Part shown: piece by piece, positions 1 through 8,158 of the stretch
How the letters are laid out: the number at the start of each line of letters is the position of its first letter
Position numbering within the stretch: position 1 is the first letter of the stretch
DNA from: Candidatus Nanopelagicales bacterium
Lineage (GTDB): Bacteria > Actinomycetota > Actinomycetes > S36-B12 > GCA-2699445
Assembly (NCBI GenBank): GCA_037045355.1
Contig: JBAOHO010000008.1
Span: 276,928 to 340,927, forward strand
DNA length: 64,000 bases
Direction of reading: 5' to 3'
Notes under the pieces: model-generated
Database searches by the model: none
What the model was told of the DNA's origin: nothing
The model's input: the letters and a program-made list of their open reading frames with translations, nothing else
Made by a program: the position numbers and the translations under genes

Positions 1-93
1 ACCACAGAGGCGCCCACCCCGTGGCGCGCGGCCGGCGCAGCCCGGTTACCGTGGCTATGGTCAATCTCTGGCCGACCGCCACTGTCTGGCCGA

Positions 94-156
94 ATGATCC
101 GCTCCCAACCGAACATGATCCGCTCCCAACCGAACATGATCCGCTCCCAACCGAAA
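94..156. repeat. 21-bp tandem repeat, three copies
   Basis: Three consecutive 21-bp units, each starting ATGATCCGCTCC, run up to about 12 bases before the ATG of the CoA lyase gene. The third copy differs only at its last base. The array sits where the promoter or 5' leader would be, so copy number could change leader length. Confidence 0.95.
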
Positions 157-167
157 AGGTGTCCGCG

Positions 168-1139
168 ATGACCGACCAGACCACCCGCTCGCTGCGCTCC
201 CGCCGTTCGAATCTGGCTGTGCCGGGTTCGAGTCCCAAGATGTTGGACAAGGCCAAGGGGCTGCCCGCCGACCAGGTCTTCATGGACATCGAGGACGCCG
301 TGGCCCCGATCGCCAAGCCCGAGGCGCGCAAGAACATCGTCGCGGCGCTGAACGAAGGTGGCTACGAGGACAAGGTTCGGGTGGTCCGGGTCAACGACTG
401 GACCACGCAATGGACCTACGCCGATGTCGTCGAAGTGGTCGAAGGAGCCGGTCAGAATCTCGACTGCATCATGCTGCCGAAGGTCCAGACCCCTGAGCAG
501 ATCGTGGCGCTCGACCTGCTGCTCACGCAGATCGAGAAGTCGATGGGCTTCGAGGTCGGGCGCATCGGCATCGAGGCGCAGATCGAGAACGCGCTCGGGC
601 TGATCAACGTCGACGGCATCGCCACGGCGAGCCCGCGCGTCGAGACGATCATCTTCGGGCCCGCGGACTTCATGGCGAGCATCAACATGAAGTCGCTGGT
701 CGTCGGGGAACAGCCTCCGGGTTATGACGTCGGCGATGCTTACCACCACATCCTCATGAGCATCCTCATGGCGGCCCGCGCCCATGACAAGCAGGCGATC
801 GACGGTCCCTACCTGCAGATCAAGGACATCGAGGGCTACAAGCGGGTGGCCGGGCGCAGCGCCGCGCTGGGCTTCGACGGCAAGTGGGTGCTGCATCCCG
901 GTCAGGTCGAGGCGGCCAACGAGGTCTACTCGCCCCGGCAGGAGGACTACGACCACGCCGAGCTGATCCTGGACGCTTATGAGTACTACACCTCAGCCGA
1001 AGGGGGTGCGAAGGGCGCCGTCATGCTCGGTGACGAGATGATCGACGAGGCGTCGCGCAAGATGGCATTGGTCATCTCGGCGAAGGGTCGCGCGGCAGGC
1101 ATGCAGCGCACCAAGACGTTCACACCACCTGAGGCGTGA
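168..1139 (+). CDS. HpcH/HpaI aldolase family CoA-ester lyase
   Basis: A 323-aa cytosolic enzyme of the citrate-lyase beta / malyl-CoA lyase superfamily. These Mg-dependent TIM-barrel enzymes make or cleave CoA esters such as malyl-CoA or citramalyl-CoA. Visible family motifs are LAVPGSSPKML near the N terminus, MDIEDAV (acidic metal-site residues), LPKVQTPEQI, GIEAQIEN and FGPADFMASI. The ATG at 168 is chosen because AAAGGTG precedes it; the reading frame stays open upstream but only through the 21-bp repeats. Substrate cannot be fixed from sequence, and no ethylmalonyl-CoA or glyoxylate genes are adjacent. The malyl-CoA/beta-methylmalyl-CoA lyase subgroup is my best guess. Confidence 0.85.
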   Translation: MTDQTTRSLRSRRSNLAVPGSSPKMLDKAKGLPADQVFMDIEDAVAPIAKPEARKNIVAALNEGGYEDKVRVVRVNDWTTQWTYADVVEVVEGAGQNLDCIMLPKVQTPEQIVALDLLLTQIEKSMGFEVGRIGIEAQIENALGLINVDGIATASPRVETIIFGPADFMASINMKSLVVGEQPPGYDVGDAYHHILMSILMAARAHDKQAIDGPYLQIKDIEGYKRVAGRSAALGFDGKWVLHPGQVEAANEVYSPRQEDYDHAELILDAYEYYTSAEGGAKGAVMLGDEMIDEASRKMALVISAKGRAAGMQRTKTFTPPEA

Positions 1140-1162
1140 CCGAAGACACACCGGACAGACAC

Positions 1163-1211
1163 TTGGCGTTTACCTCTTGTTCATCTAAGGTGGGGGACTT
1201 GTTAACCTGCG
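1163..1211 (+). promoter_or_regulatory. putative promoter with PHO-box-like direct repeats
   Basis: TTGGCG (1163-1168) and TAAGGT (1186-1191) are spaced by 17 bp. Overlapping them are 11-nt direct repeats in phase: GTTTACCTCTT at 1168, GTTCATCTAAG at 1179, a degenerate unit at 1190, and GTTAACCTGCG at 1201. This matches the 11-nt direct repeat unit architecture (GTTCACC plus 4 nt) of PhoP boxes known in Streptomyces. Phosphate control is an inference. Confidence 0.5.
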
Positions 1212-1226
1212 AACGGAGGGTTCACC

Positions 1227-1385
1227 GTGAACCGCAACAGGCTCCAAGTGGCCTCGGGCCGCAATCCCTGGTCGTACTGGGCTTACGAGTTCCTCGACAC
1301 CGACGCCAATCACCGGCCTCGGCCGCAGTGGCTGCGCCGACTACTCCCCACGCCCGGCAGGCATTCGGAGCACACGACCGCGTGA
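1227..1385 (+). CDS. small hypothetical protein, 52 aa
   Basis: GTG start at 1227 with a strong GGAGGG Shine-Dalgarno 6 nt upstream. The predicted protein is basic and aromatic in its first half (NPWSYWAYEFLDTD) and arginine/proline-rich in its second. No signal peptide or membrane segment is evident and I do not recognise a family. The start codon lies in a perfect 7+1+7 palindrome (1219-1233). It begins a short same-strand run with the SRAP gene 17 bases downstream. The PHO-box-like promoter just upstream suggests phosphate-responsive expression. Confidence 0.6.
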   Translation: MNRNRLQVASGRNPWSYWAYEFLDTDANHRPRPQWLRRLLPTPGRHSEHTTA

Positions 1386-1402
1386 CGTCGGCGGCCTGAC
1401 CC

Positions 1403-2158
1403 ATGTGTGGTCGGTACGCAGCCAGTCGGGACACCGCGACGTTGATCGAGGAGTTCCACGTCCAGCGGCCGCCTGAACACGACCTGGCCGCCGACTACAA
1501 CGTCGCTCCCACCAAGGAGGTCTACGCCGTCGTCGATCGGGAATCGACTCGTGACGCCCAGCGGATGCGCGAACTGGCGATAGTGCGCTGGGGCTTGGTG
1601 CCCAGTTGGGCGAAGGATCCCCGCATCGGTTCCCGGATGATCAACGCCCGTGTGGAGACCCTCACCGAAAAGCCCGCCTACCGGCGGGCAGTCTCTCGCC
1701 GGCGGTGCCTGCTGCCCGCTGACGGCTACTACGAGTGGTACCAGTCGCCCGACCCACAGGCAGTGATAGGCAAGAGCGGTAAGCCACTCAAGCAGCCATT
1801 CTTCATCCATCCCACTGACGGATCAGCGCTGGCGCTGGCCGGGCTGTACGAGTTCTGGAAGGACCCGCAGGCGGCTGCTGATGATCCCGGCGCCTGGCTG
1901 TGGACGGTCACCGTAATCACGACATCGGCTCCCGATGATCTCGGTCGGATTCACGATCGCATGCCCATGTGTGTGCAACCCGATCAGTGGGACCCCTGGC
2001 TCGACCCGGAGGCCACCGACGGAGCTGCCGCGGTTGCCTTGCTCACTCCTGCGGCGCCCGGCTGGCTGCGGGCGGACCCCGTCAGCACCGAGGTCAACAA
2101 CGTGCGCAACAACGGACCCGAACTGATCGTGCCGCTGAAGGCGGAAGAATCCAGTTGA
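1403..2158 (+). CDS. SRAP (SOS response-associated peptidase) protein, YedK/HMCES family
   Basis: A 251-aa protein starting MCGRYAA, so Cys2 is exposed after Met removal; this is the residue that forms the thiazolidine link to abasic sites in single-stranded DNA. Other family landmarks are YNVAPT, RWGLVPSWA, the NARVET stretch, DGYYEWY (catalytic Glu) and IHDRMP (catalytic His). It shields abasic sites at replication forks as a DNA-protein crosslink. No SOS box was seen upstream. RNHCP follows 29 bases downstream on the same strand. Confidence 0.93.
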   Translation: MCGRYAASRDTATLIEEFHVQRPPEHDLAADYNVAPTKEVYAVVDRESTRDAQRMRELAIVRWGLVPSWAKDPRIGSRMINARVETLTEKPAYRRAVSRRRCLLPADGYYEWYQSPDPQAVIGKSGKPLKQPFFIHPTDGSALALAGLYEFWKDPQAAADDPGAWLWTVTVITTSAPDDLGRIHDRMPMCVQPDQWDPWLDPEATDGAAAVALLTPAAPGWLRADPVSTEVNNVRNNGPELIVPLKAEESS

Positions 2159-2187
2159 GGCCCACGTGAGGGGATCCGGAGGCGCAC

Positions 2188-2505
2188 ATGGCTGACGCCC
2201 GCTTCACCCGCCGCATCGAGGACTTCGACTGCGGTCACTGCGGCGCCCACGTCTCGGGCGACGGCTACACGAACCACTGCCCCCGCTGTCTGTGGTCCCG
2301 CCACGTCGACGTCAATCCCGGGGACCGGGCCGCGGAGTGCGGCGGGCTGATGGAACCGGTGGCGGCCGGTATCAAGCAGGATCGGTGGTTCATCTCGCAC
2401 CGCTGCGTTGTCTGTAGGTTCGTACGTCCCAATCGCAGCGATGCGCGTGACAACGCCGATGCCCTGCGATCCCTGTGGGGGCGCCCCATCCCGGATCCCA
2501 GCTGA
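2188..2505 (+). CDS. RNHCP domain protein
   Basis: A 105-aa protein with paired Cys motifs (CGHCGAHV, NHCPRCLWSRHVD, HRCVVCRFVR) forming a likely zinc-ribbon, and the family signature YTNHCPRCLWSRHVD. The RNHCP family is widespread in actinobacteria and has no established function; nucleic-acid binding is plausible from the zinc ribbon. GGAGG lies upstream of the ATG. It ends one base before the stop of the convergent ABC exporter gene, so the two units meet tail to tail. Confidence 0.85.
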   Translation: MADARFTRRIEDFDCGHCGAHVSGDGYTNHCPRCLWSRHVDVNPGDRAAECGGLMEPVAAGIKQDRWFISHRCVVCRFVRPNRSDARDNADALRSLWGRPIPDPS

Positions 2506-2506
2506 G

Positions 2507-4633
2507 TCAGAACTCCTGGCGCGCTGCGAGACGCGCAAAATGGCCGTTGGTGCGCCGAAGTTCCTCGGGTGGGCCCGACTCGACGATGCGACCGTCGGAC
2601 ACGACCAACACCCGATCAGCGTTCTCGATCGTGGTGAGTCGGTGGGCGACCGCGATCCGGGTGATCGGCTTGGCGAGGAGCGCCTGCATGACCACCTCCT
2701 GTGTGATGTTGTCCAATGCGCTGGTCGCTTCGTCGAGCAGCAGAATGCGTGGCTTTCCGGCCAGTGCACGAGCGATCATGAGGCGCTGCCGCTGCCCGCC
2801 GGAGATGGCTCCACCACGCTCCCCGATGGGTGTATCTAGGCGATGGGGCAACTCGGCGACGTCGTCTGCGAGGCCGGCGTCCGCCAGGACCTGCCACAAC
2901 TCGTCGTCGGTCAGTTGCAGTGGACCACACACGCACTCGCGCACGGTCACCCCGAAAGGGATCGAGGACTGCAGCACGGTGCCGATCTGTCGTCGAACGG
3001 CGGCGACGTCCACTTCGGCGAGATCCTTGTGGTCGTAACTGACGACGCCACTCCACGGCTCCTCGAATCCGAGGATGAGGCGCAGGATCGTGGACTTGCC
3101 GCTGCCCGAGGGGCCGACCACGGCGACGAACTCACCTGGCTCCACCGTCAAGGACAACTCCTCGAAGAGTGGGGGTCGGTCCCGGTCGTAGCCGAAGCTG
3201 ACGTCCCGCAGTTCGATCGACCCCTCCAACGGCCCCGGTGGACGCCGCTCGCCGGGACGTTCGATGGGGCTGGTGGTGATCGGTGTCAGCCGCGAAAGGA
3301 CGGGGCCGATCTCCCACAGGCGTACCAGGTTGGCTGTGATGAGCCCCATCGCCACCGTCAGCTGCACCACTGCGGCATACGCCGGCATGAAACGCGAGAG
3401 CGGCAGCGCCTCGCTGCCCACGACGACCACCGCGATGACCAACACGATGTTCACGAGCAGCGGACCGGCCGCCAGGATGGGTGCTGATGCGTCCGCTGAG
3501 CGCATCCGAGTCGACAGGGCTTCGATCGCCCGGCTCTGAAGCACCGACCACCGCGCCATCGCCCTGCTCTCCGCACCCGCCACTCGGATGGGGACCAAGG
3601 AGTCGGCCAGGGCGATAGTGCCGGCATCCACCTGGCTGCGGCTTTCGAGCAACTCCGCCACAGCGGCACGGGCCCGGATCTGGGCTCGCAGCGTGATGAG
3701 GACCACGATCGCCACGGCGACGGTGATGAGCAGCGCCAGCATCGGATTGATCAGCGCCAACAACACCAGATTGACCAGTCCGAAGACTGAGGTGACGATC
3801 AGGGAGGGCACACCGTCGTCGACGAGGTTACGGGCCTGCTCGATCGACAACAGCCGGTTGAGCATGTCCCCAGTGGTGATCCGCCGGAAGAACGTGGCCG
3901 GCAGCCGCAGCGCGTGGGCCATGACTCCCGGTGACAGGGTCGCATCGGACACATCTCGCAGGTGAATTACCGTCATGTTGCGGGCGAGGAAGACAACGGC
4001 CGCCCCGATGCTTCCCAGAGTGAACGCCAGCAGGATCGCGATCACCAGTTCGCGTTCCCCCTGCGGAAGCGCGTACGAGAACAGCGCGCCGGTGGCCAGT
4101 GGGAGCAGCAGTGCGGCGGCACCCCCGAGAGCCGACAGGACCAGTAACTCCCACAGCCGCACTCGCTGGCGCGCCAACGACCACCAGACCAGTGCGCGCC
4201 ACGAACGATCGTCCGGCAGATCCCCGGTGATGGTCACGCCCTCGGGCGGCAGTGCCGAACCGCGCCGCAGGCGGCGGAATCTCCGTGTCTCCGGGGTCAC
4301 GATCGTCGTGCCGTTGTGTCCGGGCAGCACGGCGACGGCATCCGATCCGCTGCCCGCCACCACCGGCCCCGACAGTTCCCGCCACCATTCCTCCCCCGCA
4401 GGTACGGGGTAGGTCATGAGGTCGGAGGCGGCGGCGATCGCGTCGCCGGGGGAGAGGTTCTGCTCGACCTCGGCATGAGGGCGACGCACTTCCACCCCGA
4501 TCGACGCCCCCGCAACCGAGTAGGCGTCGGTGAGCGGATCCGCGAAGTGGCGCCCCGCGGTCGCGATCCGCGCCGGCGTGGCCGCGGCGGAAATCACCTC
4601 GATGGTCTGCTGATTGGGGTCCCGCTCAGCCAT
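2507..4633 (-). CDS. NHLM/NHLP-type bacteriocin export ABC transporter, permease/ATPase subunit
   Basis: A 708-aa half transporter. The N-terminal ~150 residues form a soluble domain; a type-1 ABC exporter membrane domain follows (about residues 160-430, including LLVLSALGGAAALLLPLATGAL); the ATPase is at about 460-708, with Walker A GPSGSGKST, signature ISGGQRQRL, Walker B ILLLDEATSALD and the H-loop AVAHRLTT. This is the layout of the permease/ATPase partner in nitrile-hydratase-like leader microcin export systems. It overlaps the upstream subunit by 8 nt, so the two are translationally coupled and probably form a heterodimer. No precursor peptide is encoded nearby. Confidence 0.85.
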   Translation of the reverse strand: MAERDPNQQTIEVISAAATPARIATAGRHFADPLTDAYSVAGASIGVEVRRPHAEVEQNLSPGDAIAAASDLMTYPVPAGEEWWRELSGPVVAGSGSDAVAVLPGHNGTTIVTPETRRFRRLRRGSALPPEGVTITGDLPDDRSWRALVWWSLARQRVRLWELLVLSALGGAAALLLPLATGALFSYALPQGERELVIAILLAFTLGSIGAAVVFLARNMTVIHLRDVSDATLSPGVMAHALRLPATFFRRITTGDMLNRLLSIEQARNLVDDGVPSLIVTSVFGLVNLVLLALINPMLALLITVAVAIVVLITLRAQIRARAAVAELLESRSQVDAGTIALADSLVPIRVAGAESRAMARWSVLQSRAIEALSTRMRSADASAPILAAGPLLVNIVLVIAVVVVGSEALPLSRFMPAYAAVVQLTVAMGLITANLVRLWEIGPVLSRLTPITTSPIERPGERRPPGPLEGSIELRDVSFGYDRDRPPLFEELSLTVEPGEFVAVVGPSGSGKSTILRLILGFEEPWSGVVSYDHKDLAEVDVAAVRRQIGTVLQSSIPFGVTVRECVCGPLQLTDDELWQVLADAGLADDVAELPHRLDTPIGERGGAISGGQRQRLMIARALAGKPRILLLDEATSALDNITQEVVMQALLAKPITRIAVAHRLTTIENADRVLVVSDGRIVESGPPEELRRTNGHFARLAARQEF

Positions 4634-6513
4634 GGATCAACTCCGCGAACTGGCCGCGGCGCTTGATGTCGTCGTACTGGCCCCGTTGCACGACGCGACC
4701 GTCCTCGATCACCAGGATCTGGTCAGCGTCACGCACGGTGCTCAACCGGTGAGCCACCACCAGGCAGGTACAGCCACGGCGCCGCAGGTTCGCCTCCACT
4801 TCGGCTTCCACGACGGGATCCAGTGCGCTGGTGGCCTCGTCGAGGATCAGGATCGTGGGGTCCGTGACCAACGCCCGCGCGATCGCCAGGCGTTGCATCT
4901 CGCCGCCACTGAAACCGCTGTCGCGCCCTGTGACGACCGCGTGGTACCCGCCGGCCCGAGAGGACGGCGGACTCGATGCAGGCGTCCTGAGTGGCCGTGC
5001 GCACCTGCTCGTCGCTCACTGAGTCGTCCCACATGGTGAGGTTCTCGCGGATCGTCCCAGGGAACAGCGTCGACTCCTGAGGGACGTAGGCGATCTCCGC
5101 TGTTCGGGCAGCGCGTGGCACCAGCAGGCGGGGGGTGCCGTCGAGCAGGACCTCACCGCGCCAGGGACGCAACTCACCGATCACCAGGCGGGCAATCGTG
5201 GTCTTGCCGCTGCCGCTGCTGCCCACCAGCGCCAACCGGGTACCGGCGGGGACAGACAGATCGAGGGAGTCGATGAGGGGTACGCCCGCGCGGTCGTAGC
5301 CGAACGAGATGTCCCGCAGTTCGATCCCACCGCGTAGGGTCTGGGGTGCCGGGCGGTCATCGATCTCGATCACCTCGGGGTCCAGGGGGACACTCAGCAA
5401 GGTGTCGGTCTGGTCAGCGGCGCTGACGACGAACTGGAACAGAACCCCGAACCACACCAACTGCGCCAGTGCGTCCAGGAGCAGGACAGCGAAGGCCTGG
5501 GCAGCGACCACTGTCCCGAGCGAGGTGTCGCCGTTCATCACCAGCAGACAGCCGACCGCGAGTACCGCACCGAGCCCCAGGGCGGTTGCGGTGGCGGGGA
5601 TGAGCACAATCCACTGGTTGACGACACCCAACCTGCTCAACGCCCGCGCCGTGCGGCGCCGCGCGGCTGCCCACCGGGAGAAGGCGAACTGCTCCCATGA
5701 CGCCGCCTTGATCGATTCGATCGAACCCACCACTTCGGCGGTGATGCTCGACAGGCGCACCAACTCGTCGTCTGCCAAGGTCTGCACACTGCGACGTCTG
5801 CGCAGGACCACCAGGGACAGTAGGACCGATGCGGCCGCGACTGTGGTGGCTGCCAGGCCCACGCGCAGGTTCAGCACCAGCAACGCCAGCGAGAACACCA
5901 CGGCGTTCAAGACGTTCACACCGGCGAGAGGCAAGAGCAGGCCACCTTGGTAGGACAGTCGCTGCCGCAGGTTCAGTCGGGCGATCAAGTCACCGGCGCC
6001 GAACCGGGCCACCTCGGGGGGTGGCATGTTCAATGTGTGCCACATGAAGCCGACTTGTCCGGTGCGACTGAGATGAAGCACGAACAACCGCAGGACGGCG
6101 TATTGCAGGGCGATGATGGTCCCGCTGACCAGCGCCGACCCGATAAGCCCGATGAGCACCGGAGCCACCCAGAGCTCATCACCTGCCACCAGGTAGCGAT
6201 CGACGAAGAGGCGCAACAGGAGGGGGACCGCCAGGGTCGGGACCAGTCCTGCGAGGGCAGCCACGAACAAGAAGATCATCGTATTGCGGCCACGCCCGAG
6301 CAGGTGAAGGATCCCGCGCCACGGTCCGCGGGCAGCCAGGAAGCTTCCGGTGGGACGGCCGTTCTCGGCGACGCCGTAAGTCGCCAGGGTCACCGCGCGC
6401 TTTTGGTCGGCGCTCAGGCCGTCGAGTCCTGCTTCGGTCGCGGCGACATCCGCCTCGGCGACGGGGCGACCCAGCCGGTTGAGGGTAACCGTGACGTCGG
6501 CGGCGGTACTCAC
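4626..6513 (-). pseudogene. ABC exporter subunit (NHLM family), frameshifted and without a C39 peptidase domain
   Basis: GTG start at 6513 in a GTGA overlap with the adaptor gene. The first frame runs through an ~80-residue N-terminal region, the membrane domain (MIFLFVAALAGLVPTLAVPL onward), and Walker A GSSGSGKTT, to the DACIESAVLSG stretch. The rest, YHAVVTGRDSGFSGGEMQRLAIARAL with Walker B ILILDEATSALD, lies in another frame. Ten bases (4947-4956) separate the two frames where nine or twelve are needed, so one base is extra. Corrected length would be about 628 aa. The usual partner carries an N-terminal C39 leader peptidase; none is present here. The conserved ATPase motifs on both sides suggest a recent break or a sequencing error. 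Confidence 0.85.
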
Positions 6514-7292
6514 GGCACGATCCGCTCGATCACGGCCGGTTCGTCGATCACCACGGTCACGTCTGCCAGCAGCCCGGCATTCACCGGCTTGTCTGGACCG
6601 TCTCCCACAGTCCACAGGTAGCCGCTGGGGGTGTCGGCGATGGTCAGCTGCACCGTGACCTCTCCGACTGGTCCCTGGGCCAGGAAGTAGTCGGTCAGAG
6701 CGACGTTGTCCCCCAACAGGGTCAGCAGCCGACCCCGATTGGCCGGGGCGGGTGATGTGGCGATGACCTTGCCCTCGATGTATCCGTACTGTGCGCGCGG
6801 CACGTTCGAGGGTGACACCAGAGCGCGCATGCCGGTCTCGACGAGTTCTTGGGTGGCCGACGGGAGAAAGCCCTTCGCCTGCTGTGCACCCCCTTCGGGG
6901 TCCATGGTCAGCAGCGGTTCCCCGCCCTCGGTGGATCGACCCGGTCGCGCGAGGACATCGATGACGAGGCCGTCCTGCGGAGAACTGACCGGGTCTGTGC
7001 CCTCGGCGGTGCGAACCGTCACCAGGGTCTGCCCGGTCTGCACCTCGTCGCCGGGTGCCACCAGGACCCGGTCGACGATGCCGATGACGCTCGTGCCCAG
7101 CTCCGCGTAGCCGCCTTCGGGCAGGATGATGCCGCGCCCCGTGACGGTCTCGGGCGCCCGCCCGAACAACGCCCACAGCACCGCGGCGCCGACGAGCAGG
7201 CAGACGCCGACGAGTGCTATCACGAGCCGGTGAGGAGTCAGCGAACTGCGGTTGGCGATCTCCTGGGTCGGATCTGCCGGGGCGGTCGCCAT
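6510..7292 (-). CDS. HlyD-like membrane fusion adaptor of the NHLM exporter
   Basis: A 260-aa single-span protein: a short cytoplasmic N terminus, one membrane segment (LVIALVGVCLLVGAAVLWALF, about residues 30-50), then lipoyl/biotinyl-like beta-barrel halves (GIVDRVLVAPGDEVQTGQTL and GLVIDVLARPGRSTEGGEPLL). This is the adaptor subunit of peptide and protein exporters. The ATG at 7292 is preferred over the in-frame TTG at 7313 because AGGAAT precedes it. Its stop overlaps the GTG of the next gene, indicating an adaptor-ABC-ABC operon. It is divergent from the serine hydrolase gene, with about 77 bp between. Confidence 0.8.
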   Translation of the reverse strand: MATAPADPTQEIANRSSLTPHRLVIALVGVCLLVGAAVLWALFGRAPETVTGRGIILPEGGYAELGTSVIGIVDRVLVAPGDEVQTGQTLVTVRTAEGTDPVSSPQDGLVIDVLARPGRSTEGGEPLLTMDPEGGAQQAKGFLPSATQELVETGMRALVSPSNVPRAQYGYIEGKVIATSPAPANRGRLLTLLGDNVALTDYFLAQGPVGEVTVQLTIADTPSGYLWTVGDGPDKPVNAGLLADVTVVIDEPAVIERIVP

Positions 7293-7357
7293 GATTCCTG
7301 ATGGTAGGCGCAACGGCAGTAGCGCTCACGGTGATTGGTCGCTCCCAGACACGCTGG

Positions 7358-7363
7358 CAGACT
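7358..7363 (+). promoter_or_regulatory. -10-like hexamer CAGACT, leaderless start
   Basis: CAGACT lies six bases before the GTG at 7370. This spacing predicts a transcript starting at the start codon. Confidence 0.4.
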
Positions 7364-7369
7364 GACGCC

Positions 7370-8158
7370 GTGGAGTCGTCGATCGACCGGGAGCACCTCA
7401 CCCGCGAACTACTGTCCGGTTTCGCTGGGGCTCCGGGACGTTCGGTCCACCTGCGAGTCCGGACACCCACTGAGACCGCCGAGTTCGGTGTCCATGCAGA
7501 TGTACCGCGACCCGCAGCGAGTCTGCTCAAGTTGCCGCTGGCGATGGCCGCCGAGTCCGCCGGGCTCGCGGAACCCGGGCGGCGGATCCCGGTCGGGCGT
7601 ATCGGTGTAGGCGACAGTGCGCTGCTGAACATCCTCACCGCGGACACGGCGTTCACAGTCACCGAGTTGATCGGCATCACGATCGGACTGAGCGATAACG
7701 ACTGCGCGCGCTGGCTTCTGGGCGAGGTGGGCATCGCCGCGGTTCGCGATGCCGTCGCTGCGGCGGGCTGTGACGCCACAACTGTGGCGACCGAGTCCGG
7801 GCGCATCCCACTGGTGGGGATGACCACGGCGCGCGACAGCGTCAGGCTCATCGAGCGGGCCACCGACACCGGCAGGTACCCCGTCACCGCGCATGCGCTG
7901 CGTCACAACATCCACGCCTCAAGAGTGCCGCTCGGAGTCGAGGAGCAGGACATCACGATCGCCCACAAGGGTGGGACATTGACCGGCGTCGCCCATGATG
8001 CCGCGGTCCTCGACTGCGATCGGGGGCAAGTGATCGTGGCTTTCCTCAGCGACGCCCAGCACGACACCCTGGTCACGGGCTACGAGATGGGCTTGTGCAC
8101 CCGCGGAGTTCTGCAGACCTGGGGCCTGTCGGTGCGGCGCACCAGTGGACTGACATGA
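7370..8158 (+). CDS. class A beta-lactamase-like serine hydrolase
   Basis: A 262-aa protein with the penicillin-recognising fold motifs: Ser51-Leu-Leu-Lys54 (SxxK), Ser-Asp-Asn in LSDNDCARW (SDN loop), and His-Lys-Gly-Gly (KTG-like) in AHKGGTLTGVAHDAA. No signal peptide is visible, so an intracellular role is likely and true beta-lactam resistance is less so. GTG at 7370 is taken as the start because a -10-like hexamer sits six bases upstream. The stop overlaps the next ATG (ATGA), coupling it to the methyltransferase. It is divergent from the peptide exporter, and a link between them is only an inference. Confidence 0.8.
   Translation: MESSIDREHLTRELLSGFAGAPGRSVHLRVRTPTETAEFGVHADVPRPAASLLKLPLAMAAESAGLAEPGRRIPVGRIGVGDSALLNILTADTAFTVTELIGITIGLSDNDCARWLLGEVGIAAVRDAVAAAGCDATTVATESGRIPLVGMTTARDSVRLIERATDTGRYPVTAHALRHNIHASRVPLGVEEQDITIAHKGGTLTGVAHDAAVLDCDRGQVIVAFLSDAQHDTLVTGYEMGLCTRGVLQTWGLSVRRTSGLT

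Noticed and set aside
1136..1399. An 87-codon frame beginning at the CoA lyase stop
   Set aside because: It overlaps the PHO-box-like promoter and has poor composition; the 52-aa frame at 1227 has a strong RBS and better residues.
6514..7887. An upstream extension of the ABC subunit frame that runs to 7887
   Set aside because: It overlaps the complete adaptor gene and the serine hydrolase antisense and has Arg-rich, motif-free composition; the GTG at 6513 fits the operon.
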